DNA of 64,000 nt from positions 124,001-188,000 of the forward strand of contig NZ_BAXZ01000010.1 of NCBI RefSeq assembly GCF_000684975.1, read 5' to 3'. The stretch's first letter is position 1. Each line of letters begins with the position of its first letter. The notes under the pieces were generated by a model. The model saw nothing but the letters and a program-made list of their open reading frames with translations, made no database searches and had not been told where the DNA came from. This DNA is from Paraburkholderia acidipaludis NBRC 101816. Lineage in GTDB: Bacteria > Pseudomonadota > Gammaproteobacteria > Burkholderiales > Burkholderiaceae. This document shows, one piece after another, positions 52,108 to 61,591 of this stretch. The position numbers and the translations under genes are program-made.

Positions 52108-53784
52108 TCAGGCGACGGTGCCCTGCGCGGCGCCGTTCGGTGCGAACCACGTCTCGCAGTGACGCAGCAGCTCGTCGAGATCCGACGACGGGCGCCCGCG
52201 CGCGCACAGATACCCGTCGGGCCGCACAAGGTAGAACGCGGGCCGCGAGCGTCCGTACGATTCGGCAAGCGTCGGCGCGCCCTCGCCTTCGGGCGTCGTT
52301 CCGCCCTTCGGCGCATCGCTGAGCCGCCAGAGGCGCAAGGCCTGCGGCAACAGCCGCTCGACCGCTTCGGCGAAACGCGCGAGCGCCGCGTCGTCGTCCC
52401 GGTTCGCATGCCCGGGCTCCCCGTCGACGAGCAGGAACAGCGAAAAGCTCGCCGGGTCGTGCAGATCGAAAATGCGCCCCGTGCCCGGCGCGTTGCCGAA
52501 CGGCCCGTCGATCACGCGGGCCAGCGCGTCGGGGGCGCGCTCGCCCGCGCGCGGACCGCCGTCGAGCCCGTGCTCGAGCGTCAGCGGGCTGCGCCGGTAC
52601 TGGATCGACAGCTCGCTCACCGCCTCGCGCGCCGCGTCGCGCAATGGCCCCAGCGCGACCAGCACGGGCATCACGCGCTCGCGCAGCAGCTTCAGCGGGC
52701 CGTGATCGGCCTCCGCGAGCTGCGTCATGAAGCTCGTCTGCTGCAGAACGAGCCGCTCGATCGGGTGGCGCTCCGCGTGGTAGGTGTCGAGCAGACGCTC
52801 GGGCGCACCGCCCGTGAGTACTCGGGCCAGCTTCCAGCCGAGGTTGAACGCCTCCTGTATGCCGGTGTTCATCCCCTGCGCGCCCGCCGGGCTGTGCACG
52901 TGCGCCGCGTCGCCCGCGAAGAAGACGCGCTCCACGCGCATCTGGCGCACCATGCGGCTGTTCACGCCGAAATACGAAGCCCAGGTCATATCCGAGAGCG
53001 AAACCGGATGATGGATGCGCTGCCCGGCGATCGCGCGGCATTCGTCGAGCGTGGGCACCGGCATCGTGCCTTCCGGCGCGGCGGGCAACACGGCCTTGTG
53101 GTCGGCGATCAGGCGCCAGCGTCCCCCGCCGAACGGAAACAGTGCGGCCAGTCCGTCGCTCGACGCGAACACATGGAACTCGTCGTCGGGCCAGGGCGTT
53201 TCGGCGGCGACATCGGCGAGCAGGAAAGACTGTTCCAGCGTCTCGCCTTCGAACTTCATCCCCAGCTTGTGGCGCACGGTGCTATGCGCGCCATCGGCGG
53301 CGATCAGATACGCGGCGCGGATCGATTCGATACGGCCATTGGCGCAGCGCACCTCGGCGCTCACGCCCGCCGATCCCTGGGTGAACTCGAGCAACTCGCA
53401 GCCGCGTTCGATCTCGACGCCGAACGCCGCGAGGCTTTCGGTCAGAATGCGCTCGGTGACCGTCTGGTCGAGAAACAGCAGATAGGGATAGCGCGTGAAG
53501 AGCGGATCGAAGTCGAGCCGCGCACGGCGCTGGCCGTTCGAGTAGAGATTGGCCGCGTGCGCGCGGTGGCCGAGTTCGAGGAACGGTTCGACGATACGGT
53601 GCTGCTCGAAGAGTTCGAGCGTGCGTGCCTGAATGCCGATGGCGCGCGTGTGACGCCCGGGCTCGGGCGTGCGATCGATCAAGCGGACCGCAATGCGCGC
53701 GCGAGCGAGAGCAAGCGCGGCGGCGAGACCCGTCGGTCCCGCGCCGACGATGAGCACGGACGGCGAGGAAAAAGCCACGGTCAT
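52108..53784 (-). CDS. FAD-dependent aromatic monooxygenase (UbiH/PHBH superfamily)
   Basis: A 558-residue class A flavoprotein monooxygenase. The FAD site is VLIVGAGPTGLAAALALA, the DG-type motif is in YLIADGAHSTVRHKLG and the GD motif is FFAGDAAHVHSPAGAQGMN. The C-terminal 150 residues are a thioredoxin-like extension as in phenol hydroxylase-type enzymes. The substrate is probably a phenolic compound. The start at 53784 has GGAGG six bases upstream. Confidence 0.87.
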   Translation of the reverse strand: MTVAFSSPSVLIVGAGPTGLAAALALARARIAVRLIDRTPEPGRHTRAIGIQARTLELFEQHRIVEPFLELGHRAHAANLYSNGQRRARLDFDPLFTRYPYLLFLDQTVTERILTESLAAFGVEIERGCELLEFTQGSAGVSAEVRCANGRIESIRAAYLIAADGAHSTVRHKLGMKFEGETLEQSFLLADVAAETPWPDDEFHVFASSDGLAALFPFGGGRWRLIADHKAVLPAAPEGTMPVPTLDECRAIAGQRIHHPVSLSDMTWASYFGVNSRMVRQMRVERVFFAGDAAHVHSPAGAQGMNTGIQEAFNLGWKLARVLTGGAPERLLDTYHAERHPIERLVLQQTSFMTQLAEADHGPLKLLRERVMPVLVALGPLRDAAREAVSELSIQYRRSPLTLEHGLDGGPRAGERAPDALARVIDGPFGNAPGTGRIFDLHDPASFSLFLLVDGEPGHANRDDDAALARFAEAVERLLPQALRLWRLSDAPKGGTTPEGEGAPTLAESYGRSRPAFYLVRPDGYLCARGRPSSDLDELLRHCETWFAPNGAAQGTVA

Positions 53785-53880
53785 GCAGGCCTCCATGCGG
53801 TCGACATGAACCGTAGTGTACGCCCGCCCTTGGCGCGGTCCGGCCTGGCCTGGCTGGACCAGGCGCCGCTCGCCGCAAGA

Positions 53881-54915
53881 TCAGTGTGCGTGCGGAACGA
53901 CGTCGAGCGAGCAGCGGTGTTGCGACGTTCCCATATCGACCTGCAGCGTGACGTGTTTCATGCTGTAGCGCACGCCGAGCGCCTGGACGATGCCGTCGAG
54001 CACGGCGTCGCCCGGGTGTCCGCCAGGCATCACCAGGTGCGCGCTCAACGCGTTGCCCGTGGTCGAGAGCGCCCAGACGTGCAGATCATGCACGTCGGTC
54101 ACGCCCTCCTGCTGCGCGAGGAACACGCGGATGCGCTCCACATCCACGCCCTCGGGCACCGCGGCGAGCGCGAGCCGCACCGACTCGCGCAACAGACCCC
54201 ACGTGCCATAGACGATCACGAGCACGACCACGATGCTCATGATCGGGTCGATCCCGTTCCAGCCCGTGAAGAGAATCACGAGACCGCTCACGGCGACCGC
54301 CGCCGAAACGCCGGCGTCGGCGGCCATGTGCAGGAATGCGCCCCGCACGTTGAGATCGTCCTTGCTCCCGCGCATGAAGAGCCACGCCGAGAACCCGTTG
54401 ACGACCATGCCGACCACGGCCACGACGAACACGTCGAGCCCGGCCACCGGGGCCGGCACCATCAACCGGCTAATCGCTTCGGCAATGATGGCGCCGCAGG
54501 CGATGAGCAGCAGCGTCGCGTTCGCGAGCGAAGCAAGAATCGACGAGCTGCCGAAACCGAACGTGAAGCGGGCCGACGGGCGGCGCGCGGCAAGCCGGAT
54601 CGCGCCCCAGGCCAGCAGCAGGCCAAGGACGTCGGACAGGTTGTGGCCGGCGTCGGCGAGCAGCGCCGTCGAATGGGCGATCACGCCGTATACGGCCTGC
54701 ACGACGACAATCACGACGTTCAGCGCCACGGCCAGCGCGAAAGCGCGCCCATGGCCGGCTGCCGGAGCATGGTGGTGGTGATGGTGGCCATGACCGTGGC
54801 CGTGGCTGTGCCCCGCGTGAGCGTGCCCATCGTGGCCGTGACCCGCATGCGCGTCGTGATCGTGGTCGTGGCCGTGCTCTTCAGCTGCGGCGCGTTGTTT
54901 GCGATCGTCGCTCAT
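53881..54915 (-). CDS. Cation diffusion facilitator, zinc exporter type
   Basis: A 344-residue CDF protein with six membrane spans. The N-terminal about 55 residues are very rich in His (many HGH repeats), as in zinc or cobalt exporters. TM2 has DAGHNLSD (His91 and Asp95) and TM5 has HMAADAGVS, both the HxxxD pair that favours zinc and cadmium. The C-terminal domain is present. Its start overlaps the regulator gene stop by four bases, so the two form one operon. Confidence 0.93.
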   Translation of the reverse strand: MSDDRKQRAAAEEHGHDHDHDAHAGHGHDGHAHAGHSHGHGHGHHHHHHAPAAGHGRAFALAVALNVVIVVVQAVYGVIAHSTALLADAGHNLSDVLGLLLAWGAIRLAARRPSARFTFGFGSSSILASLANATLLLIACGAIIAEAISRLMVPAPVAGLDVFVVAVVGMVVNGFSAWLFMRGSKDDLNVRGAFLHMAADAGVSAAVAVSGLVILFTGWNGIDPIMSIVVVLVIVYGTWGLLRESVRLALAAVPEGVDVERIRVFLAQQEGVTDVHDLHVWALSTTGNALSAHLVMPGGHPGDAVLDGIVQALGVRYSMKHVTLQVDMGTSQHRCSLDVVPHAH

Positions 54916-55235
54916 CAGACGGACTCCTGATATTCGGCGGCGGGCTCGCCGACGTGCTCGAGCATTCCCTCAAGCATCGTGCTGATGTGCGCATCGGCGG
55001 CCATGTAAAACACCTGCTTGCCCTCGCGCTCCGCGCGCACGACGCGCGCTGCGCGCAAAAGCCGCAGGTGGTGGCTGACGAGCGATTGCGAAAGCCCGAG
55101 CGCCTCCGCGATCGCGCCAACGGAGAGCCGGTCGCGCACGCAAGCGAGCACGATGCGCAGGCGCGTTGGGTCGCCGAGCAGGCGAAAGAGGTCGGCGAGC
55201 GGCGCGATGCGCTCGTCGTCGAAAAGTGTCGACAT
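54915..55235 (-). CDS. ArsR/SmtB family zinc-responsive regulator
   Basis: A 106-residue winged-helix repressor. The recognition helix region is LSVGAIAEALGLSQSLVSHH. Near the C-terminus DAHISTMLEGMLEHVGE gives Asp81, His83, His94 and Glu97, which is the alpha-5 site D-x-H-x10-H-x2-E/H of zinc sensors SmtB, CzrA and ZiaR. It is upstream of the CDF exporter with overlapping ends, and binds metal to release the operator. Confidence 0.93.
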   Translation of the reverse strand: MSTLFDDERIAPLADLFRLLGDPTRLRIVLACVRDRLSVGAIAEALGLSQSLVSHHLRLLRAARVVRAEREGKQVFYMAADAHISTMLEGMLEHVGEPAAEYQESV

Positions 55236-55249
55236 GGCCTTAATCAAAT

Positions 55250-55269
55250 ATATGAATATGTGTTCATAT
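55250..55269. promoter_or_regulatory. Operator of the ArsR-CDF operon
   Basis: ATATGAA-TATGTG-TTCATAT, seven perfect bases in each arm with a six-base centre, 15 bases before the regulator ATG. This matches the ArsR/SmtB operator pattern and overlaps the expected -10. Confidence 0.8.
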
Positions 55270-55297
55270 GTTAAGAGCTTACAGAGCCCCCTGTCAA
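55268..55297 (-). promoter_or_regulatory. Promoter of the ArsR-CDF operon
   Basis: TTGACA (55292-55297 on the minus strand) is a perfect -35. TAACAT (55268-55273) is a -10 with an 18-base spacer and overlaps the operator, so the repressor would block RNA polymerase directly. Confidence 0.6.
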
Positions 55298-55368
55298 GTC
55301 TCGGGAGCACTCGCTCGAGTGTGGGAAAATGCTGCCTTTGCTTTATTCAGGTCTTGCCCCTTCCGGTC

Positions 55369-57270
55369 ATGGAACAGGTTTTTTCCCGCGCGTACGCCGC
55401 ACATCGCGACGGGCGGCTGGACGACGCCGAGCGCGGCTATCGCGCGACGCTCGCCGCCGACCCCGTGCACGTCGATGCGCTGCACCTGCTCGGCGTGCTG
55501 CGGCACCAGCAGGGCCAGCACGCGGAAGCGGCGGACCTCGTGCGCCGTGCGGTAGACCTGCGCCCGGACGACGCCGCGCTTCAGCTGAATCTGGGCAACG
55601 CACTGAAGGCGCTCGGCCAGCTCGAAGCCGCCATCGAGCGTTTTCGCAACGCGCTCACGCTTTCACCCGCCTTCGCGCTCGCGCACTACAACCTCGGCAA
55701 CGCCTATGCGGCGCTGGGCCGCCACGAGGACGCCATGTTCTCGTTCGGCCATTCGGTGCGGCTGCAGCCGGGCGACGCGTCTTCGCACAACAATCTCGGC
55801 AACGCCTACCACGCGCTCGGGCGCTACACCGAAGCGGTCGATTCGTTCCGCCGCGCGCTGAAAATCCGCCCGAGCCACGCGGGCGCCCACAACAATCTCG
55901 GGATGTCGCTGAACGCGCTCGGCGATACCGAGGGCGCGCTCGTCCAGTTCCGCGCCGCGCTGGCGGCGCAGCCGCGCTTCGTCGCCGCGCACTTCAATCT
56001 CGCGAATACGCTCGACGCTACGGGCCAGCACGCCGAAGCCGTCACGGTATTCGAAGCCACGCTCGCGCTCCAGCCGCGCTTCTCGCCGGCGCTGTTCGGC
56101 CTTGGCACCGCGCTCGCTTCGCTTGGCCGTCACGACGAGGCCATCGGTCCCTATGAGCGCGCCGTCGGCCTCGACCCGAAGTTCGCGCTCGCCTGGCTTG
56201 GGCTCGGCACGGCGCACCATGCGCTGGGTCGCCACGAGGCCGCCGTGCGGGCCTTCGACGAAGCCCTGCGCGTGCGCCCCGAGCTTGCCGCCGCGCATCT
56301 GAGCCGCGCGCTCGCCTGGCTCACGTTGGGCGACTTCCGCCGCGGGCTGCCCGAATACGAATGGCGCCTCGATCCGGCCGTGCGCGAACTGGCGCAGTAC
56401 CAGCCGGCGACCGCCCCCCCTCTTGCGCCCCAACGCACCGCGTCCATCGACACCCTGCCGCGCTGGCGCGGCGAACCGCTCGACGGCCGGACACTGCTGA
56501 TCCAGGCCGAACAGGGTTTCGGCGACACCCTGCAGTTCGTGCGCTTCGTACCGCTCGTCGCGGAAGGAGGTGGGCGCGTCGTGCTCGAAGTGCAGCCGCA
56601 GTTGCTGCAGCTCATCGCTCCCGTCGCGCAGGCGGCCCGCGTGACGTTGATCGCCCAGGGTGCACCGCGCCCGGCCGCCGACCTGCATTGCCCGCTGCTC
56701 TCCCTGCCGTTCGCGCTCGGCACGACCTTCGACGCCCTGCCCGGCCGCAAACCGTATCTCCAGGCACCGCCCGCTTACCGGCGCAAGTGGCGCGGTTCGC
56801 TGGGCGGGCAGGCGAAGCGCAAGGTCGGCATTGCGTGGTCGGGCCGGCTCCAGAAGCAGGAGAATCGTTCGCTGGCGCTGGCCGCACTCGATCCGCTGTT
56901 CGCACTCGAAGGCATCGACTGGATCGTGCTGCAACCGCAATTGAGCGACGCCGAGCATGCCGCGCTCGACGCTCACCCCCGCGCGCGCTCGATCCACCGC
57001 CTGGGCCCGAAGGTCGCCGATTTTGCCGATACGGCTGCGGTAATCGAGCGTCTGGATGCCGTGGTGTCGATCGACACGTCGATCGCGCACCTGGCCGGCG
57101 CGCTAGGCGCGAAGCTCTGGCTGATGCTGCCGTTCGCGGCGGACTGGCGCTGGTTCACGGACACCGACACGAGCCCCTGGTATCCGCGCGCGCGGCTCGT
57201 GCGGCAGCCCCGGCCGGGCGCCTGGGCGGAAGTCGTGGAAAACGTCGCGCGGGATTTGCGCGACGCCTGA
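55369..57270 (+). CDS. TPR repeat protein with glycosyltransferase-like C-terminal domain
   Basis: A 633-residue protein. Residues about 1-350 are about ten TPR units with clear NLGNAL/NLGNAY-type consensus. Residues about 360-633 resemble the family 9-like glycosyltransferase domain often fused to TPRs, with QAEQGFGDTLQFVRFVPL (early) and AAVIERLDAVVSIDTSIAHLAGALG (late). No signal peptide is seen. The role may be in O-linked protein modification or flagellar glycosylation, but the sequence does not settle it. The start has no clear ribosome binding site. Confidence 0.85.
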   Translation: MEQVFSRAYAAHRDGRLDDAERGYRATLAADPVHVDALHLLGVLRHQQGQHAEAADLVRRAVDLRPDDAALQLNLGNALKALGQLEAAIERFRNALTLSPAFALAHYNLGNAYAALGRHEDAMFSFGHSVRLQPGDASSHNNLGNAYHALGRYTEAVDSFRRALKIRPSHAGAHNNLGMSLNALGDTEGALVQFRAALAAQPRFVAAHFNLANTLDATGQHAEAVTVFEATLALQPRFSPALFGLGTALASLGRHDEAIGPYERAVGLDPKFALAWLGLGTAHHALGRHEAAVRAFDEALRVRPELAAAHLSRALAWLTLGDFRRGLPEYEWRLDPAVRELAQYQPATAPPLAPQRTASIDTLPRWRGEPLDGRTLLIQAEQGFGDTLQFVRFVPLVAEGGGRVVLEVQPQLLQLIAPVAQAARVTLIAQGAPRPAADLHCPLLSLPFALGTTFDALPGRKPYLQAPPAYRRKWRGSLGGQAKRKVGIAWSGRLQKQENRSLALAALDPLFALEGIDWIVLQPQLSDAEHAALDAHPRARSIHRLGPKVADFADTAAVIERLDAVVSIDTSIAHLAGALGAKLWLMLPFAADWRWFTDTDTSPWYPRARLVRQPRPGAWAEVVENVARDLRDA

Positions 57271-57294
57271 CGGCCGCTCCGCGAACCGCGCTCG

Positions 57295-58590
57295 TCAAAC
57301 AGTCTTGTACTGATTGCGTGCTTCCGCGGTGCGATAGAGCACGAGCGTCGCGATGAGGCCGCAGACGCCCGCGATGCCCATCCACGCTCCCGGCGCGGCC
57401 TTGTTGCCGCTCGCATGGATCAGATAGGTCGAGATGGCCGGCGTGAAGCCGCCGATCGTCGTCGCGAGGCTGTACGCGAGCGAAAAGCCAGCGGTGCGCA
57501 CGTCGGGCGGCATCACTTCGGTGAGCGCGACGACCATCGCGCCGTTGTAGCAGCCATAGAGGAACGAGAGCCACAGCTCGACCATCAGCAGCCGGCCGAA
57601 TGACGGATCGGCAACGAGCCATTGCACGGCCGGATAGGCGGTGAGGATCGTGAGGACGGTGAAGACAAGCAGCACGGGGCGGCGGCCGATGCGGTCCGAC
57701 ACGGCGCCCGAGACCGGCAGCCAGAACAGATTCGAGAGGCCGATGCAGATCGTCACGACGAGCGTGTCGACTTCGCTGAGCTTGAGCACTTCCTTGCCGA
57801 AGGTCGGCGTGTAGGCGGTGATCATGTAGAACGACACGGTCGTCATGATGACCATGCCCATGCCGCCGAGCACGGTGCCCCAGTTCTGGATCATCGAGCT
57901 CATGATCTCGCCGATCGACGGACGATGCTTCTTGTGCGCGAACTCTTCCGTTTCCTGCAGCGAACGGCGGATCAGGAACAGGAACGGCACGATGCAGCAA
58001 CCGATGATGAACGGCACGCGCCAGCCCCACGAGGTCATCTCCTCGACAGGCAGGATGCGGTGCAGCGACACGCCGAGCAGCGCGGCGAACACGACGGCCA
58101 CCTGCTGGCTGCCCGACTGCCACGACACATAGAAGCCCTTGTTGCCCCTGGTCGCCATCTCCGAGAGATAGACCGAGACGCCACCCAGTTCCACGCCTGC
58201 GGAGAAGCCCTGCAGCAGACGCCCGCACAGCACGAGCAGCGGCGCGAAGAAACCGATCGTCGCGTAGCCTGGAACGACGGCGACGGTGAGCGTGCCGAGC
58301 GCCATGAGGCCGAGCGTGAGGATAAGGCCCTTGCGGCGGCCGTGATGGTCGATGTACGCGCCGAGAATAATGGCGCCGAGCGGCCGCACGAGAAAACCCG
58401 CGCCGAACACGGACAGCGACAGCATCAGCGAGGCGAACGCGTTGTCGCTCGGGAAGTAGGCCTTGGCAATCGCCGAAGCGTAATAGCCATAGACCATGAA
58501 GTCATACATTTCCAGGAAGTTGCCGCTCGTGACGCGAAACACGGTCCGAACCTTTGATTCCCTGGAAGCTGCGTGAGGCGCGGTAGACAT
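57295..58590 (-). CDS. MFS transporter, citrate/proton symporter-like (MHS family)
   Basis: A 431-residue protein with 12 predicted spans. It begins with FRVTSGNFLEMYDFMVYGYY, close to citrate- and tricarballylate-proton symporters. Motif A is GAYIDHHGRRKGL and a second copy is GAVSDRIGRRPVL. The substrate is probably citrate or a similar carboxylate. Convergent with the TPR gene (24 bases apart). Confidence 0.9.
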   Translation of the reverse strand: MSTAPHAASRESKVRTVFRVTSGNFLEMYDFMVYGYYASAIAKAYFPSDNAFASLMLSLSVFGAGFLVRPLGAIILGAYIDHHGRRKGLILTLGLMALGTLTVAVVPGYATIGFFAPLLVLCGRLLQGFSAGVELGGVSVYLSEMATRGNKGFYVSWQSGSQQVAVVFAALLGVSLHRILPVEEMTSWGWRVPFIIGCCIVPFLFLIRRSLQETEEFAHKKHRPSIGEIMSSMIQNWGTVLGGMGMVIMTTVSFYMITAYTPTFGKEVLKLSEVDTLVVTICIGLSNLFWLPVSGAVSDRIGRRPVLLVFTVLTILTAYPAVQWLVADPSFGRLLMVELWLSFLYGCYNGAMVVALTEVMPPDVRTAGFSLAYSLATTIGGFTPAISTYLIHASGNKAAPGAWMGIAGVCGLIATLVLYRTAEARNQYKTV

Positions 58591-58894
58591 GACGTTCTCT
58601 AAGGAAGCGTCCGCCGCACCCTGCGTGGCCGGCTGGGCAGACAGTGAAACAGAAAGCCCGCGAGCGGAGCGTCACGCGGGCGCGCCCGGCGGGCGGCCAT
58701 TATGCCGCCCGTGCGCACTCTCATATATCAGGGTATTACCCAAGGGAGCGACACCGGCACCGAATGGCCTTTGCTCCGTCAGATTATTGCGTCTTGTCGC
58801 GGTTTCGGGGAGTCCTCGCGCCAGTGCGCTTATCATGCACAATAAAGCCTGTGCGCCACGCTCCGCACCACCCGTTTCGACGCCCCGCCACCGC
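58591..58894. other. Non-coding gap between MFS and GNAT genes
   Basis: I see no gene in this 304-base stretch. It contains divergent control regions and one hairpin (GCCCGCG and CGCGGGC, 58656-58662 and 58675-58681) in what would be the 5' untranslated region of the symporter gene. Confidence 0.5.
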
Positions 58895-59425
58895 ATGCCC
58901 ACCGCTTTTCCCCTGACCCTGCGCCCGGCCACCGCCGCGGACGCCCCGCTGATCGCCACCCTGCATGCAGCCAGCTGGCAAGCCACGTATCGCGGTCTGC
59001 TGCCCGCTGCCTTCCTCGAGCGCGAAGTCGGCGACGAACGCGCCGCCTGGTGGCGCGCGCGCATGGAAGCGCCAGGCGGCGAGCGCCGCCTCGTGCTGAT
59101 TGCCGAACTGAACGACACGACACCGGCGGGCTTCGTCTGCGTCGAACAGCAGCCCGATTCGCCGTGGGGCGTCTTGCTGGATAACCTGCATGCCTTGCCG
59201 GAACATCAGGGCATCGGCGTCGGCAAACGGCTGATGCGGGCCGCGCAGGAATGGGCCCGCTCGCGCGGCGAAACGCAGTTGTACCTCTACGTGCTCGAAG
59301 GCAATGCGCCGGCGATCGCGTTCTACGAACGGCAGGGCTGGAAGTTCTCGGGTGCCGAACCCGACCATATGGGCGGGGTGGATATTACGGCCCTGCGCTA
59401 CGTCTTGCGGCTCGATACTGTCTAA
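58895..59425 (+). CDS. GNAT family N-acetyltransferase
   Basis: A 176-residue acetyltransferase. LRPATAADAPLIATLHAASW starts the fold, and the acetyl-CoA motif is ALPEHQGIGVGKRLM (Q-x-x-G-x-G). The C-terminal YVLEGNAPAIAFYERQGWKF is typical. The acceptor is unknown. The start at 58895 is chosen by family N-terminus. Confidence 0.9.
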   Translation: MPTAFPLTLRPATAADAPLIATLHAASWQATYRGLLPAAFLEREVGDERAAWWRARMEAPGGERRLVLIAELNDTTPAGFVCVEQQPDSPWGVLLDNLHALPEHQGIGVGKRLMRAAQEWARSRGETQLYLYVLEGNAPAIAFYERQGWKFSGAEPDHMGGVDITALRYVLRLDTV

Positions 59426-59655
59426 GCCTTGATCAAACTCAATACCGTGTCGCGCGCGAGGCCTTCTGCCGCGCGAAGCACCCTGCTCTCATGTCGCTCG
59501 CTTTCGCGCGGCCGGAGTGAGGCAATAGCAGTTTTTAAGACATTTCTGATAGATCACGCTTTGGCTATCCTGCATCATCGCCTGCGATAAACAGAAACTT
59601 GGCGTGAAGCGCGGCTCGTAGCCCGCTTCGTTCAAGCTGTGGCTGCGAGAGATCG

Positions 59656-60774
59656 ATGTCGACAATCCCGTTCGTTCAGGTTGAGGGTGCCATTGCGCTA
59701 CCGCGCGTACTCCCGCTCGACCGCATTCCGCCGCCGTTCGGTGGCGAATGGAGGCTGCTGCCGCCGCACTTCAGCCTGCGTATTGAAATGAAGGCGCTTT
59801 ATGCCGCCATCATGCGCACCGTCTGCCTGAGTGCGGAAGCGTTTCGCGCAGCCTGCCGCTGGGACCTGCATCGCCGAACGATTCCCGAGCCGGCAGGCGC
59901 GCCGATTGGCGACTCGGCCCATGCCGGCGCGAACGGGGCAGTTGCCATGGCCGCGCCCTTCTCCGGCGCCTCGCTCGATCCTGCCGCCCAGCCGCATGCC
60001 GAAGCCTCGCGGCAAGTCCCGTCAGCAGGCAAAAGCCGCATGTCGCCAGCCGACCGAAGCAGGCTGGCGGGCGGCGCCTGTGCAATCGGCGGCGCCGCAT
60101 TGCTCACATGGATACTGGCAAGCCATGCTCCGCATAATTACACGCAGTCGGCCACGCCCTCGCCTATACGTGCGGATCACGAATCCGGCGGCACCGTCTC
60201 GCAGCGGCTTGCCGACGAACGCACGGCGCACGAGCTCGCGGTAGCGGACTCGCAAAAGACTCTCCAGACCAGTCAAGTCGTGGCACTGACTGCGCTGTCA
60301 CAAAACGCAACGCCGGCACCCGGCACTGAGACCCCCATCGTGAGCCAGCCGAAGTATTCGGCAGAGAGTCATCACGTAACGGCGCAGCCTGCGATCCTGG
60401 CACTGCCTCTCGGTGCAGACGACGAAAAGCGCCCGGCCCGGCCGGCTGCTGGCATCGCAAAATCCACGGCCGCCATCGAGCCACGTGCCGTCAATGAGCG
60501 GCATGCGGCGCGCACGTTCGCGCCACACCGCGTGAGCCCCCACCCCGTCACTACACATCGCACAGCAGGCAAGTATTCGAAAGCGGGGCATTATTCACCC
60601 CGCAGGCCGAGCGCGCATCATAGCGACGAATACGCTTCGATCGTCTCCTACGCCAGCACCTACACAGCGCCACGCCCGGCCAGCCGCTTGTCGGTCCCGG
60701 TCGATAGCACCGAGTGGGTTAACCACGTCTCGCAACGTCGAGTAACGGAAATACCCGACAGCTTCGCGAAGTGA
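59656..60774 (+). CDS. Unrecognised single-span membrane protein
   Basis: A 372-residue protein I cannot place in a family. Residues 1-135 are polar and probably cytoplasmic, with a helical stretch at about 40-75. One membrane span (about residues 138-156, LAGGACAIGGAALLTWILAS) is followed by 215 residues of low-complexity Ala/Pro/Ser/His-rich sequence, probably periplasmic. GAGAG lies just before the ATG. A terminator follows the stop, which supports a real gene. It could be a cell-envelope or regulatory protein. Confidence 0.65.
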   Translation: MSTIPFVQVEGAIALPRVLPLDRIPPPFGGEWRLLPPHFSLRIEMKALYAAIMRTVCLSAEAFRAACRWDLHRRTIPEPAGAPIGDSAHAGANGAVAMAAPFSGASLDPAAQPHAEASRQVPSAGKSRMSPADRSRLAGGACAIGGAALLTWILASHAPHNYTQSATPSPIRADHESGGTVSQRLADERTAHELAVADSQKTLQTSQVVALTALSQNATPAPGTETPIVSQPKYSAESHHVTAQPAILALPLGADDEKRPARPAAGIAKSTAAIEPRAVNERHAARTFAPHRVSPHPVTTHRTAGKYSKAGHYSPRRPSAHHSDEYASIVSYASTYTAPRPASRLSVPVDSTEWVNHVSQRRVTEIPDSFAK

Positions 60775-60803
60775 TGCGTTCGCAACATATCAGACAGACA
60801 GCA

Positions 60804-60832
60804 GAAGCCCGGCACACGCCGGGCTTTTTATT
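60804..60832 (+). terminator. Terminator after the single-span membrane protein gene
   Basis: AGCCCGGC-ACAC-GCCGGGCT followed by TTTTATT. It lies between convergent genes. Confidence 0.9.
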
Positions 60833-60862
60833 GGCTGGCTCGCTCTTCGAGCTATACCGGCC

Positions 60863-61591
60863 TCATTTCCTCGCGCCGGGCAGACCTGCCTCGGCCTCCC
60901 GCTGCAGATCCTGAACCTGGCGTTGAAGATCGCGCAACTGGGCCTGGGCCTGGGCCTTTTCGGATCGCAGCGTCGCCGCGTCCGCCTGCATCTGCTGTTG
61001 GCGATCGTTGACCTGCGCCTGCTGAGTGTGCGCCACGTCGAGGTCGGCCTGCAAATGGCGCGCACGGTCTTCGGACTGTGCGATCACACGCTGGATATAG
61101 GCCTTCTGCGCCTCGAGCTGGGTACGGCGGATCTCGACGTCCGCGAGGCGTGTGGTCTGCCGCGCGAAATCCGCGTAAATCGCCTCCGCGCGCCCTTCGT
61201 CCTGCGAACGGATCACCCGCCAGAAATGCTTGTCCTGGAACAGTACGACGTACCAGGTCATATCCGGCGGATAGAAGAACAGACTCGCACCGTAGCCGCC
61301 GTTGTAGGTCGTGCGCAACTCGACGAGCTGTGAATCGTGTATCAGTTGCATGAGCATGGCGACGTCACCCTGCGCATTGTCTGCGCTCGCCTGCTCGTCG
61401 GTTGGCTCGGGCGGCGCCGAGTCGGCCGGCGACGGCGTCAGGCTGCCAGGCGACGGCCGGCTGCCCGCTACGGGCGCCAGTTCGCCGCCGTCGTCCTGCG
61501 CCCACCCGGCGGCGCCATACAGCAACATCAAGATAGCTGCGGCGCCGGGCAAGGCGCGTCGCAGTGCCGTTGAGTACTTCATACCTGCCAT
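60863..61591 (-). CDS. DUF2968 domain-containing exported protein
   Basis: A 242-residue protein with a signal peptide (about residues 1-31), a Pro/Ser-rich segment and a DUF2968 core (VELRTTYNGGYGASLFFYPP, WYVVLFQDKHFWRVI). The last 90 residues are a long coiled coil rich in Gln, Glu and Arg. The family is mostly known from Burkholderia relatives; its function is unknown. Codon use is like its neighbours. Confidence 0.9.
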   Translation of the reverse strand: MAGMKYSTALRRALPGAAAILMLLYGAAGWAQDDGGELAPVAGSRPSPGSLTPSPADSAPPEPTDEQASADNAQGDVAMLMQLIHDSQLVELRTTYNGGYGASLFFYPPDMTWYVVLFQDKHFWRVIRSQDEGRAEAIYADFARQTTRLADVEIRRTQLEAQKAYIQRVIAQSEDRARHLQADLDVAHTQQAQVNDRQQQMQADAATLRSEKAQAQAQLRDLQRQVQDLQREAEAGLPGARK

